From an uncultured Lachnospiraceae bacterium (lineage in GTDB: Bacteria; Bacillota; Clostridia; Lachnospirales; Lachnospiraceae), in contig CAJTXP010000016.1 of NCBI GenBank assembly GCA_910583615.1, positions 16,073-80,072 on the forward strand: 64,000 bases of DNA. The letters are read 5' to 3'. The translations under genes and the position numbers were made by a program. Below the pieces are notes generated by a model, which made no database searches, was not told where the DNA came from, and saw nothing but the letters and a program-made list of their open reading frames with translations. How positions within the stretch are numbered: position 1 is the first letter of the stretch; each line of letters opens with the position of its first letter. Positions 37,015 to 46,946 of this stretch are shown here, piece by piece.

Positions 37015-37689
37015 TTAAATCTCCCGTATCTTCTTCCGGTTTCTCCGGTTGATGGATACCCGCTCCCCGTTCCGCAGGCAGAACTGCCCCTCTTTCATAC
37101 AGTCGATAAAATCCATATGCAGGATGTAGCTCCGATGGGGGCGGATAAACTTTTCCTCTCCCAGAAGCTTATACAGCCGCTCCAGAGAATCATACACCTT
37201 TATGGTTTCCGGCCCCATATGGACCGCCACCTGACGGCCTTCTGTCTCGATATAGTCAATGCTGTCCGCCGGGATACTGAGTTCCGCACCGTTCTTCAAA
37301 AGCTTCAGATATGGTTCTTCTTCCTGCAGACACCCAAATCCCCGGTCCAGTACCCGGGCAAGGTCCTCATAGGAAAAAGGCTTTGTCAGATACCATGCCG
37401 CACCCACCTCATAGCTCTGGGGACCGAAGGCACTGTTGCAGGAAGTCAGGATGACCGCTCCCTTCTTCCCCCGCCTGCGCAGTTCCCGGGCCACACGGAT
37501 ACCGTCCATCTCCTTCAGATAGATATCCAGGAACAGGAGGGTAAATTCATGATCCTTCTCTCCCTCCAGCAGGTCTTCTCCGCTGGTATAGATTATCAGT
37601 TCCTCCGGCTGCCCGCACAGATACGAAGACAACATGGAGCTTAACACCTCCGCATCCTCCAGAGAGTCATCACAGATCAGAATCCTCAT
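37015..37689 (-). CDS. LytTR-family response regulator (AgrA-like)
   Basis: 224 residues. The receiver domain starts MRILICDDSLEDAEVL with phospho-Asp in LLFLDIYLKEMDG and conserved Lys in YLTKPFSYED. The LytTR DNA-binding domain is at about 130-224 (SIDYIETEGRQVAVHM; FIRPHRSYILHMDFI). The ATG at 37687-37689 has AAAGGAG upstream. Its usual partner, a GHKL sensor kinase, is represented only by the decayed membrane gene that follows by 39 bp, so the input to this regulator is unclear. Confidence 0.92.
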   Translation of the reverse strand: MRILICDDSLEDAEVLSSMLSSYLCGQPEELIIYTSGEDLLEGEKDHEFTLLFLDIYLKEMDGIRVARELRRRGKKGAVILTSCNSAFGPQSYEVGAAWYLTKPFSYEDLARVLDRGFGCLQEEEPYLKLLKNGAELSIPADSIDYIETEGRQVAVHMGPETIKVYDSLERLYKLLGEEKFIRPHRSYILHMDFIDCMKEGQFCLRNGERVSINRRNRKKIREI

Positions 37690-37858
37690 GTTTTTCTCCT
37701 TTCCACGGGGGATCCTCCCGGCCCCCATATTTTGTGGACGATTATATCACCTTTATTTACGAAATTCAACAAAAAGGACCGGGCAGGAGTTCTTGACTTT
37801 ACGGGAAAAAGCCGATACACTGGTTTTAACTACACAGGAAAAAGGAGTTCTATGCAAT

Positions 37859-39061
37859 ATGTATCATACAATCGTCACGCTGAAAAAGGGCGAAGGCCGC
37901 ACCGTCAAAGCAGGGGGAATGTGGATCTATGACAACGAGATCGAAAGCGTCCTGGGCGCCTTCGAAAATGGTGATCTGGTGACTGTTCATGATTTTGACG
38001 GGTATTTTATGGGATACGGTTTTATCAACACGCACTCGAAGATCCGGGTGCGCCTCATGTCCCGCCAAAAAGAACATCTCATTGATGAAACATTTCTGGA
38101 ACGCCGGGTGAGAGACGCGTGGAACTACCGGAAATCGGTATGTAATACCGGCTGCTGCCGGCTCATTTTCGGCGAAGCGGATTTTCTTCCTGGTCTGGTA
38201 GTGGATAAATTTTCCGATGTGCTGGTGGTGGAATCCCTCGCTCTGGGGATTGACAGGCTGAAGCTCCCCATCATGGACATCCTGAAGCGCGTACTGGCCG
38301 AGGACGGGATCTGTATCCGCGGGATCTATGAACGGAGCGACGCCAAAGTCCGGGAGCAGGAAGGAATGGAACGTCTAAAAGGATTTATCGGAGAGCCTTT
38401 TGACACGAAAGTAGAGATTCTGGAAAACGGCGTGCGCTATCTGGTAGATGTGGAAGATGGGCAGAAGACCGGCTTCTTTCTGGACCAGAAATACAACCGT
38501 CTGGCCGTGCAGCGCCTCTGCAAAGGCAAAAAAGTGCTGGACTGTTTCACCCATACGGGATCCTTCGCCCTGAATGCAGCCGTCGCAGGCGCTGTCAGCG
38601 TCCTGGGCGTCGACGCCTCCGGGACAGGCTGCCGGCAGGCAGAGGAAAACGCCCGGCTTAACGGCGTGGAGGACCGGGTAACCTTCCAGTGCGCCAATGT
38701 GTTCGAGCTGCTGCCCCGCCTGGAACAGGAGGGAGAATCCTACGACGTGGTCATCCTGGACCCGCCCGCCTTCACCAAATCCAGAAGCTCCGTCAAAAAT
38801 GCCGTCAAAGGCTACCGGGAGATCAATCTTCGCGGCATGCGGCTGGTCCGGGACGGAGGATTTCTCGCCACCTGCTCCTGCTCCCATTTTATGGACCCTG
38901 AACTCTTCCGGAAGACCCTGCAGGAAGCGGCCAGGAGTGCGCACAAGCGGCTCCGCCAGGTGGAATTCCGCACCCAGGCCTGCGACCACCCGATCCTGTG
39001 GGCAGCGGATCAGTCCTATTATCTGAAATTTTATATCTTTCAGGTATGCGAAGACTTATAG
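37859..39061 (+). CDS. Class I SAM-dependent rRNA methyltransferase, RlmI-like
   Basis: 400 residues, close to E. coli RlmI. The N-terminal PUA domain is at about 1-75 (LKKGEGRTVKAGGMWIYDNEI). The Rossmann core has VLDCFTHTGSFALNA (SAM-binding) and VVILDPPAFTKSRSS (the DPP motif of m5C/m2G methyltransferases). The catalytic Cys candidate is in FLATCSCSHFM. It methylates a cytosine of 23S rRNA in the RlmI family. The ATG at 37859 is about 11 bases after AAAGGAG. Confidence 0.92.
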   Translation: MYHTIVTLKKGEGRTVKAGGMWIYDNEIESVLGAFENGDLVTVHDFDGYFMGYGFINTHSKIRVRLMSRQKEHLIDETFLERRVRDAWNYRKSVCNTGCCRLIFGEADFLPGLVVDKFSDVLVVESLALGIDRLKLPIMDILKRVLAEDGICIRGIYERSDAKVREQEGMERLKGFIGEPFDTKVEILENGVRYLVDVEDGQKTGFFLDQKYNRLAVQRLCKGKKVLDCFTHTGSFALNAAVAGAVSVLGVDASGTGCRQAEENARLNGVEDRVTFQCANVFELLPRLEQEGESYDVVILDPPAFTKSRSSVKNAVKGYREINLRGMRLVRDGGFLATCSCSHFMDPELFRKTLQEAARSAHKRLRQVEFRTQACDHPILWAADQSYYLKFYIFQVCEDL

Positions 39062-39075
39062 GAGTAATCCCGTTT

Positions 39076-42000
39076 TTATAGCCCGATCACTTCCCCCAGC
39101 TTAAAGGAGTAGATCAGCCGTTCCTTCACTTTCCGGCCGGTGAGCATCCGGAGGGCCTGGTCGTAATACTCCAGCTGGGCATGATACCGTTCCACCAGTT
39201 CTTCCGCGCGGCTGACCCGGTCGGTCTTGTAGTCCACCACCACCGCTTCTCCGTCTTCATAGAAAAATGCGTCGATGATCCCCTGGACCAGGACCGTCTC
39301 CTCCGGGTCCGCATCCGGAAATTCGCTCCCCGGAAGTCCGATGACAAAGGGCTGCTCCTGGTACAGTTCTCCCCTTTCTCCCGCTTTTCGCATCCGTTCG
39401 GCAAGCGGAGTCCGCAAAAAGACCTGAAAATCCGCCGGCCTTACCGCCTGGAGGTCTTCCTTTGTGATCCGGCCCTCTGCCGCCAGTCTCTGAAGCTCCG
39501 CATCCACCTGCGCGGGCTCCGGCACGGTCCCAAAATCCATGCATTCCATGATCGTATGGTAGATCGTACCTCTGGCGGCGCCGCCCTTTTCTTCCGTCTT
39601 CTCCACAAACTGAGGGATCAGAGGGATGATGTCCGCCTCCGGGTAGAGCTCCTCGCTGCTGTCCGACTCCTCCTGCATCCGGAGCTTTTTCAACTCCGTC
39701 ACGCTGTATTTCTGCTTTGTCTTTCTGGCGGTATCCCACGGATAGCTCCAGGACAGGCGGGCGTCGATCTGCCCGTAAAGTTCCCGATCCCTTGCCCGAA
39801 ACAGCACGAACTCTTCCATCTCGTCCCTTGCCATCACCTGTTTCACCTGCCGTCCCACCGCCTGCTTCACAAGTCCTTCCAGAGAAACCTGCTCCTTTCG
39901 GATGCTGCTTCCTTCCCGGCTCCTCCCGGACAGGACCCACTCCAGGCAGCTGCCCGCACCGGACAACTGCAGGAACAGAAGCTTCTCTTCGCCGGAAGCG
40001 CCCTGTTCATCCAGAAGCTTCTCCTTCGCCATGCCGGTCAGGATCAGCTTCTCCTTTGCGCGGGTCATGGCCACATACAGGATTCTAAGCTCCTCCCCCA
40101 GGCCGTCCAGAAGGTTCTGCCGGCGGATCAGCTGTTTTAAAAGAGTCGGACGGCGCATGCGCTGTTCCAGATCCACATAGTCCAGTCCGATTCCGTACCG
40201 ATTGTGAAGCACGGCCTTCTCCCGGCTTTCCTGTTTATTGAAGTTCTTTCCCAGGCCCGCTGCGAAAACGACGGGAAATTCCAGGCCTTTGCTGTGATGC
40301 GTACTCATGATCCGGACAGCCTCGCCGCCCTGTCCGGAGATATCCGCCTCGCCGAAGTCCACGCTGTATTTCTGCAGCCGTTCGATATACCGGATAAAAT
40401 GGAACAGTCCATGATAACTGATCTTTTCGTAGTCCTGCGCCTTCGTAAGAAGCATCTCCACATTGGCAAGGCGCTGCTCTCCGGCAGGCATGGCGCGCAC
40501 CTGGTCCAGATATCCGGTCTCTGTCAGAATCCGCCACAGAAGCTCATGGATTGACGTGCATGCCGCCAGTTCCCGATACCGTTCCACCCCTTTAAAAAAT
40601 CCGCGCAGATGCTCCCTTGGCTTTTCCTCCGGGCCTTCCTCCGCATAGCTTCTGCATGCCTTCGCAAAGCTCTGATCCGGATACGCCGCCTTGATCTTCG
40701 CCATCTCCTCCGAGGAAAATCCGCCCAGCATGCCGTGCATGGCGGCGGCCAGCGGAATGTCCTGGGCCGGATTGTCCAGCGTGCGCAGATATGACAGCAC
40801 GGTCTCCACTTCCAGCGTCCCGAAATACCCTTCCCTCGACTGGGCGCTGGCAGGAATCCCCTCTTCCTGCAGCACCCGCACAAAAGTCTCGCTCCAGCCG
40901 GACATGGTCCGAAGGAGGATCACAATATCTCCCGGACGCACCAGGCGCAGTTCCCCGTGATCCGTCACCTGGCCGTCCTTTAAAAGCTGCCGGATGCGGG
41001 CGGCGATCAGATGGGCCTCCGCCTCCTGCTTCGTCCAGCTGCATTCCGGACGCAGTTCCTCCCATTCCTCCTGGGATAAAAGCAGAAGCTCCGCCTGGCA
41101 GCCTTCCTGCTGCGGATACGCCGCCCCCGCCTTCAGCGCCGCCGCATCGTCGTACTCGATGCCGCCCAGCTCTCTGCACATGATTCTTCGGAACACTTCA
41201 TTGACCGGGTGAAGCACCGTCTCCCTGCTGCGGAAATTCTGATGCAGGTCGATGCGCACGCCCTCTTCCCCGGTCTCATACCGGCTGTATTTTTCCAGAA
41301 AAAGCCCCGGCTCCGCCTGACGGAACCGATAGATACTCTGTTTCACATCCCCCACCATGAACCGGTTTTCCCGGCCTTTGCGGCTGGCGCAGATGCTGTT
41401 TAAGATCGCCTCCTGGACCAGGTTTGAATCCTGATATTCATCCACCATGATCTCTGCAAAATAATCGGCAAAGACGTCCGCCGCCTCCGACGGCACCAGC
41501 TCCCCGTCTTCCTCCTTCGTGAGAATCTGAAGAGCCAGATGTTCCTGATCGGCAAAATCCAGAATGTTTTTCTTCCGTTTCTTTTCCGTCAGCCGCTGAA
41601 GGAGCCGAAGCGCAAGACCTGTATATACCCGGACATGCTCCGCCGTATTTCGCATCTGTTCCATGACAGTCTCCCCCGGAAGGGAAAAATACTGCTTCGC
41701 GATGCCTTTTATGGCTTCCTTCACGCCGTTTCGGATCTCCATGACCTGTTCGCACAGTTCATCCTCCGCATCCGCCATGGCTTTGGAACGGCGGCTGGGA
41801 AGACGCTGAAACTTCACATCGGCCGTCAGCGCTTCGTATTCCTCAATGGACCCGCACCCAAGCAGCGCATCCGCCAGTTCCTCATCCCCGCGCAGGGCTT
41901 CCTCATAGGCCAGCGGGCCTCCCGGGCTTTTCGCAATGGCAAGCGCCCCCCGGATCTGCTGTTTCAAATCTCCCGCCATCGTCTTAAGTTCCGCCAGCAT

Positions 42001-42645
42001 GGCGTCCGCCCCGGCAAAATCCCGGAAGGAAGCGTGCTCCGGCAGGTCATACATGGCGGCGCACTCCTGCAGCCACCGGACCGGCTGAGGACTGGCAACG
42101 GCATATTCATAAAGCTTCAGGATCATATCCCCGATTCCGCTTCCCCGGTTTCCGCTCCCGTAGCTCTCCGCAAAACGGACAAATTCCGGACTGCCCTCCT
42201 GATGGGCCTCTTCCAGAATCTCATCCACCGTATCCTGCTTCAGCAGTTTCATCTCGCCTTCGTCCGCGATCCGGAAGCCGGGGTTCAGATCGATCGTATG
42301 AAAATAATTCCGGATGACGTAGAGACAGAAGCCGTGGATGGTAGTGATCTGCGCCCTTGACACCAGCGCTTCCTGTCTCTGGAGCCATTCATTTCCCGGA
42401 TCTTCCTCAAGGCGGGCAAGAAGCGCCTTTCCGATCCGTTCCTTCATCTCCCCCGCCGCCGCTCTTGTAAACGTCGTGATCAGCAGCCGGTCCACATCCA
42501 CCGGATGGGCTTCATCTGTGATCATCGTCAGGATTCTCTCCACCAGCACCGCCGTCTTGCCGGAACCCGCGGCCGCGGACACCAGAAGATTATTTCCTCT
42601 CGTATCTATGACTCTTTTCTGATCTTCTGTCCATGCCACGCTCAT
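39076..42645 (-). CDS. addA: Helicase-nuclease subunit AddA
   Basis: 1189 residues. The UvrD-type helicase has Walker A SAAAGSGKTAVLVERIL at the N-terminus, motif II IMVDEYQDSN and HHSKGLEFPVVF. The C-terminal PD-(D/E)XK nuclease has QGIIDAFFYEDG and VVVDYKTDR. With AddB it resects double-strand ends and loads RecA after Chi recognition. The start overlaps addB by 4 bp. Confidence 0.97.
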   Translation of the reverse strand: MSVAWTEDQKRVIDTRGNNLLVSAAAGSGKTAVLVERILTMITDEAHPVDVDRLLITTFTRAAAGEMKERIGKALLARLEEDPGNEWLQRQEALVSRAQITTIHGFCLYVIRNYFHTIDLNPGFRIADEGEMKLLKQDTVDEILEEAHQEGSPEFVRFAESYGSGNRGSGIGDMILKLYEYAVASPQPVRWLQECAAMYDLPEHASFRDFAGADAMLAELKTMAGDLKQQIRGALAIAKSPGGPLAYEEALRGDEELADALLGCGSIEEYEALTADVKFQRLPSRRSKAMADAEDELCEQVMEIRNGVKEAIKGIAKQYFSLPGETVMEQMRNTAEHVRVYTGLALRLLQRLTEKKRKKNILDFADQEHLALQILTKEEDGELVPSEAADVFADYFAEIMVDEYQDSNLVQEAILNSICASRKGRENRFMVGDVKQSIYRFRQAEPGLFLEKYSRYETGEEGVRIDLHQNFRSRETVLHPVNEVFRRIMCRELGGIEYDDAAALKAGAAYPQQEGCQAELLLLSQEEWEELRPECSWTKQEAEAHLIAARIRQLLKDGQVTDHGELRLVRPGDIVILLRTMSGWSETFVRVLQEEGIPASAQSREGYFGTLEVETVLSYLRTLDNPAQDIPLAAAMHGMLGGFSSEEMAKIKAAYPDQSFAKACRSYAEEGPEEKPREHLRGFFKGVERYRELAACTSIHELLWRILTETGYLDQVRAMPAGEQRLANVEMLLTKAQDYEKISYHGLFHFIRYIERLQKYSVDFGEADISGQGGEAVRIMSTHHSKGLEFPVVFAAGLGKNFNKQESREKAVLHNRYGIGLDYVDLEQRMRRPTLLKQLIRRQNLLDGLGEELRILYVAMTRAKEKLILTGMAKEKLLDEQGASGEEKLLFLQLSGAGSCLEWVLSGRSREGSSIRKEQVSLEGLVKQAVGRQVKQVMARDEMEEFVLFRARDRELYGQIDARLSWSYPWDTARKTKQKYSVTELKKLRMQEESDSSEELYPEADIIPLIPQFVEKTEEKGGAARGTIYHTIMECMDFGTVPEPAQVDAELQRLAAEGRITKEDLQAVRPADFQVFLRTPLAERMRKAGERGELYQEQPFVIGLPGSEFPDADPEETVLVQGIIDAFFYEDGEAVVVDYKTDRVSRAEELVERYHAQLEYYDQALRMLTGRKVKERLIYSFKLGEVIGL

Positions 42646-45600
42646 ATCTCATCCTCCCGCTCTGCCTGCTGCCTCAGATTTTCCCAGATCTCCATCCGGT
42701 CCATGGGGCGAAGCCGCCTCTTCTCACAGCCGTCCACCTTCCGGTCAAACCCGCAGACACTGTGATAACTGCAGAACCGGCAGGCGTCCTCATCTCCCAG
42801 CTCGTAAGGCAGCATCCGGATGTCTCCTTTCAGAATCCGTTCCCCATATTCCAGAAGCTTCTTCTGTACATGGCCGGCCAGCAGCTCAAACTGCCGGTCA
42901 TCCGCCACAGAAGAGGAAGCCGTAAAGCCCCCGTCCTTTTTCAGCCTGACCGGAAGAAGGTCGGAACCGGACGGCAGCTCCCGGTCCATCAGTTCCAGCA
43001 CTTTCAGATCCCCGTTTGCAAGCCCGTTCCAGGCCAGCGCCTTCAAAAGCTTCTGTTCCGGATCTTCCGATTCCTCGTAGTCCAGAATCGGATCTTCTAT
43101 ATGATAGTAAAACATCCCCGCCGGATGTACTTCACCCTTCTGCCGGTTTTTCAGCGTATCCATGGCGGCATTCAGATAAACCACCAGCTGCAGCTGCAGC
43201 CCGTAGTAGATGCTGGTCAGGTCAAATCTTGTATTTCCGCTCTTATAGTCAATGATTCGAACGTATGTTTTTCCATCTTCCCTGCATACGTCGATCCGGT
43301 CGATCCTGCCCTGCAGACGCATCCTCTCATCTTCCGACAAAAACAGGGACACACTGGGAAGCTGCTCCAGGTTCCGGAAGGATACTTCCGTCTCCTCCGG
43401 CACAAAAGACCCCTTCTGAAGCTGCCGGAGAACCGCCCACGCCGTACGTTTCCCGATCCGGCGCACCCGCTCCATCACATACTGGTCCTGCGCCCGGTCC
43501 GAAAGCACCCGGTCCGCATAGTCTTCCATGGCGCGCTCCAGCGCCTCCTCCATCCATGCGTCCCGCCTGTCATCCGGCACATGAAACCAGCCGTACCCGC
43601 TCTCCTCGATCCGGTCGGAGAAATATTTCAGAGCCCCGTGGAACACATTTCCCATGTCCACCGCTTCCAGCCCCCAGGTCTCCCGCTCCCGAAGCCCCAG
43701 TCCGTACTGGAGAAAATGCGCGTAGGCGCAGGCGGCGAACCGCTCCAGCCTGGTGACGCTTCCGTCCAGAAGCGTCCCGTAGAGCGCCCTTGCCACCGCC
43801 TTTCCGATCCCGTCTTCCCGGTTGGAATAACAGGATGCGTCCATCAGCTTTCCCAGTTTCTCCTGCCATTCCTTCTGGTCCGCATACCACTGAAGCAGCG
43901 TCACCTGTCCCCGGTCCGCTCTCTGCTCCCGCATGGCCTCCAGCGCTTTTGTCAGCTCGCCCACGCTGCCGCAGGGCGTCACCAGACGGTCCAGATATCC
44001 GCTGTCTTCCTCCCTGCGGACCGTTATCTTCGGAAAAAGCTGCTGCACCTGCGTGATCAGCCAGGATGGGCGCAGGGCGTTTCCGTCCATGTCCGCCAGG
44101 CTCCAGCTCAGGTACAGGCGGCTGGACGGCTTTGTCAGATTCAGATAGATATAAAATTTCTGGATATACGCCTCCTGCCTGGAAGTAGGCGCCAGTTCCG
44201 TCTCCTGCTCCGCCAGTATCTCCCGGTCCATCTCCGAGAGGATGCCGCCCCTGCTCTTCTGTCTTGGCACGCTGCCCTCGTTGACCCCTGCAAAAAACAG
44301 CACTTTTATGTCCTTCAGGCGGCTCCGCTCCATATCGCCCACCACCACCTGGTCCGTTCCCGCCGGGATCAGGCCCACCTTCATCTCCGACAGGCCGGCG
44401 TCCAGAAGCTCCGCGTATTCTGAAAGAGACATCTGACAGTCTCCCAGGAGCATGACCATCTTGTCAAAAAGCTCCATGACCATACCGTAGATCTGTGCAT
44501 ATTCTCTGGAACGGGAATGGTCGCCGTCCTCCTGAAAACGTACCTCGTATTCCTTCAGCTGCCTCTGGATCTTAAGTTCCGCCAGATGGTCATAGACCGC
44601 CCGGGTCATCCGGCGGGTATCCGCTTTCCGATCCTTCAGGCTTTTCCTGAGTTTTGCCAGCCTTTCCATCGTCTTTTCACGGATCTGGTTCAGATCCTGA
44701 AGTTCTTCTTCCTCCATGCCCCGAAGCGGACGCTTCCACTCCCGGTTCCAGCCGGAAAAGCCCCGGACTCCCCGGGCGATCACATAATTTTCCAGCCGGT
44801 CGGTCTCTTCTCTTTCCACTCCGGCCATACCGCTTCGAAGCATCCGGAACATGGGTTCATAGGCAAAATCCTCCTGGATCACTGCCAGAAGCGCCCGCAG
44901 AAATTCCACAAAGGGATTTTTTAAAACGTCCCTCTTCCGGTCTGTAAATCCAGGAATCTTCAGACCGGCAAATACCTGTTCCAGAAGTGTTCCATACGTC
45001 TCCAGATCGCCTGTCACCACCGCCATGTCCCGATACCGGAACTTTTCATCCCGCACAAGCCTCTGGATCTGCCTTCCGATGGCTTCCGCCTCGGCTCTGG
45101 GCGTACGCGCCGCATACAGAGACAGTTCGTCGGTCTCCCCGTCCCATACCCTTTTCCTGTGCCGGAAAACCGCCGATTCCAGGAAACCCAACGCCGGCGC
45201 ATTGTGAAACCGGTACCGCCCGGCTTCCCTCAGGATCACCGGTTTTTCCACAGGCACCTGTACTTCCCCGGCCAGCCGCACCAGGCCCAGGATCGTCTTT
45301 TTCGTCATATAAAACAGCTGATACTGCGCCCCTGGGGCAAAGGGATCCTCCGCCCCGTCCATGGTCAGCGTCACACATACCCTCTCCGCCAGCGTGAACA
45401 GCTTCTTAAGCAGGCCAAGCTGTACCGGGGTAAATCCGGTGTAACCGTCCAGGACGATCACGCTTCCCCGCACGGACTTTGACTGTTCCACGGTCTGTTC
45501 CAGAGCGCCCAGAAGCTCCTCCGCCGTCAGATAGGTCCCTTCCAGATAGTCCTGAAAGCTGTCATAGATGACCTTCATATCCTTCAGTTTCAGATACAGC

Positions 45601-46052
45601 TGCGGATTCTCCCGGTTCCGTTCCATCATCTCCAGCAGCTGATCCGAAGACACCCGATACTGGGTAAATTCCGACAAGAGCGACTTGATCTCCGAAATAT
45701 AGCCCAGTTTTTTCATATTGGCGCCCAGGAGCGTCAGTTCGTCCTTTTTCTCCTCCGCCAGGCGACGCAGGATCAGGTTTTTTCCTGTATCCTCCAGAAT
45801 CTTCCGGTGTTCTCCCCCTACTTCGTCAAAAACCCGGTGAGCCAGCCGTTCAAAACTCAGCACATCGATGTTCATGATGCCCCGTCTCGGATGCATGGCC
45901 ACCAGGTCTTTCTGCGTCTGCATGGTAAACTGTTCCGGCACAATGACCAGGAACTGCCTGTCCGGACAGGCCTCGGATTCCTCTATGATCTTCTGAAATA
46001 TGTAATGGGATTTTCCGGCTCCGGAATTTCCCAGAATCAGCTGTAATGCCAT
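42642..46052 (-). CDS. addB: Helicase-nuclease subunit AddB
   Basis: 1136 residues. Walker A GNSGAGKSHYIFQKI lies at the very start. The C-terminal nuclease has VRIIDYKSGNTRFDL, framed by the cysteines of the Fe-S cluster (CRFCSYHSVCGF near the end and one upstream). I chose the ATG at 46050-46052 behind GGGAGGAG because the family begins at this point. A longer in-frame extension upstream is composition-poor and lacks homology. It forms the AddAB complex. Confidence 0.97.
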   Translation of the reverse strand: MALQLILGNSGAGKSHYIFQKIIEESEACPDRQFLVIVPEQFTMQTQKDLVAMHPRRGIMNIDVLSFERLAHRVFDEVGGEHRKILEDTGKNLILRRLAEEKKDELTLLGANMKKLGYISEIKSLLSEFTQYRVSSDQLLEMMERNRENPQLYLKLKDMKVIYDSFQDYLEGTYLTAEELLGALEQTVEQSKSVRGSVIVLDGYTGFTPVQLGLLKKLFTLAERVCVTLTMDGAEDPFAPGAQYQLFYMTKKTILGLVRLAGEVQVPVEKPVILREAGRYRFHNAPALGFLESAVFRHRKRVWDGETDELSLYAARTPRAEAEAIGRQIQRLVRDEKFRYRDMAVVTGDLETYGTLLEQVFAGLKIPGFTDRKRDVLKNPFVEFLRALLAVIQEDFAYEPMFRMLRSGMAGVEREETDRLENYVIARGVRGFSGWNREWKRPLRGMEEEELQDLNQIREKTMERLAKLRKSLKDRKADTRRMTRAVYDHLAELKIQRQLKEYEVRFQEDGDHSRSREYAQIYGMVMELFDKMVMLLGDCQMSLSEYAELLDAGLSEMKVGLIPAGTDQVVVGDMERSRLKDIKVLFFAGVNEGSVPRQKSRGGILSEMDREILAEQETELAPTSRQEAYIQKFYIYLNLTKPSSRLYLSWSLADMDGNALRPSWLITQVQQLFPKITVRREEDSGYLDRLVTPCGSVGELTKALEAMREQRADRGQVTLLQWYADQKEWQEKLGKLMDASCYSNREDGIGKAVARALYGTLLDGSVTRLERFAACAYAHFLQYGLGLRERETWGLEAVDMGNVFHGALKYFSDRIEESGYGWFHVPDDRRDAWMEEALERAMEDYADRVLSDRAQDQYVMERVRRIGKRTAWAVLRQLQKGSFVPEETEVSFRNLEQLPSVSLFLSEDERMRLQGRIDRIDVCREDGKTYVRIIDYKSGNTRFDLTSIYYGLQLQLVVYLNAAMDTLKNRQKGEVHPAGMFYYHIEDPILDYEESEDPEQKLLKALAWNGLANGDLKVLELMDRELPSGSDLLPVRLKKDGGFTASSSVADDRQFELLAGHVQKKLLEYGERILKGDIRMLPYELGDEDACRFCSYHSVCGFDRKVDGCEKRRLRPMDRMEIWENLRQQAEREDEI

Positions 46053-46189
46053 ACGCTCCTCCCGCCTTTTGAAATGATTGCCGTTTGCCTGGACGCGCCT
46101 TCCCGGGAACCGGTTCCCTCCGGCCCCGCCTGCGCTTCCGTGAATCTCCCAGGAGCCTGTTCCCGTGACAGGCTGCATGCCGGTAAGTA

Positions 46190-46906
46190 TCAGCCGCTTT
46201 GCAGCAGATCCTTCACCACCTCGGAAGCCAGCAGAAGCCCTGCCGCCCCCGGCACGAACGCCATGCTTCCCGGAATCACCTTTCCCGAATCTTCCGCCCG
46301 GATCTGCCGCTTCGGCGTCATGGCCTCTTCTGTGGAATAGACGACTTTCAGCCGCTCAATCCCCCGCTTCTTCAGTTCCCGGCGCATGACCCGGGCCAGC
46401 GGACAGACCCGCGTCTCATAAATGTCCGTCACGACAAGCTTTCCCGGATTCATCTTGTTTCCTGCCCCCATGGAACCAATCAGCGGCGTCCCCGCCTCCT
46501 GACAGCACTCGGCCAGCGCCAGCTTCCCGGATACGGTATCAATGGCGTCCACCACATAATCATACGCCCGGAAATCAAAGGCGTCTCTGTTTTCCGGAAG
46601 AAAAAAGCACTCCCGCGTCTCCACCTCCGTCTCCGGGCAGATATCGGCGATCCGCGCTTTCATGACCCTGGTCTTCTGCTGTCCGATGGTACTGCGCAGG
46701 GCGATCACCTGCCGGTTCAGATTGCTCTTACTGACCACGTCGTCATCCACCAGCAGGAAATGCCCGATCCCGCTTCTCGCCAGCGCCTCCGCTGCATAAC
46801 CGCCCACGCCGCCGATGCCGAACACCGCCACCCTCGCCCTTCGAAGACGGCTCAGGCCCTCCTCTCCGATCAGGAGTTCTGTTCTTGCAAATGTTTCGTC
46901 TCTCAT
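46190..46906 (-). CDS. tcdA: tRNA threonylcarbamoyladenosine dehydratase TcdA
   Basis: About 238 residues of an E1-like ATP-dependent enzyme. The Rossmann motif GIGGVGGYAAEAL is near residue 30, followed by VDDDVVSKSNLNRQ, VVDAIDTVSGKLAL and GSMGAGNKM. It converts t6A37 of tRNA to the cyclic form ct6A. Homologues begin near FARTELLIG, so I chose the ATG at 46904-46906. An earlier in-frame ATG (46952-46954) has a better AGGGG site and overlaps larE by 8 bp, and remains possible. Confidence 0.92.
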   Translation of the reverse strand: MRDETFARTELLIGEEGLSRLRRARVAVFGIGGVGGYAAEALARSGIGHFLLVDDDVVSKSNLNRQVIALRSTIGQQKTRVMKARIADICPETEVETRECFFLPENRDAFDFRAYDYVVDAIDTVSGKLALAECCQEAGTPLIGSMGAGNKMNPGKLVVTDIYETRVCPLARVMRRELKKRGIERLKVVYSTEEAMTPKRQIRAEDSGKVIPGSMAFVPGAAGLLLASEVVKDLLQSG

Positions 46907-46946
46907 TCCGGCTTTCGATCCCCCGCTTCCATATACATTCCTCCAC

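Noticed and set aside
37634..37858. A 75-codon N-terminal extension of the RlmI-like methyltransferase
   Set aside because: The PUA domain begins at MYHTIVTLKKG, a ribosome binding site precedes that ATG, and the extension overlaps the divergent LytTR gene.
42633..44423. A 596-codon plus-strand frame opposite addB
   Set aside because: It is antisense to the well-supported addB sequence, with composition typical of a shadow frame in GC-rich genes.
46053..46178. A 42-codon N-terminal extension of AddB
   Set aside because: The ATP-binding domain starts at MALQLILGNSGAGKS with GGGAGGAG just upstream; the extension is low-complexity and lacks family similarity.
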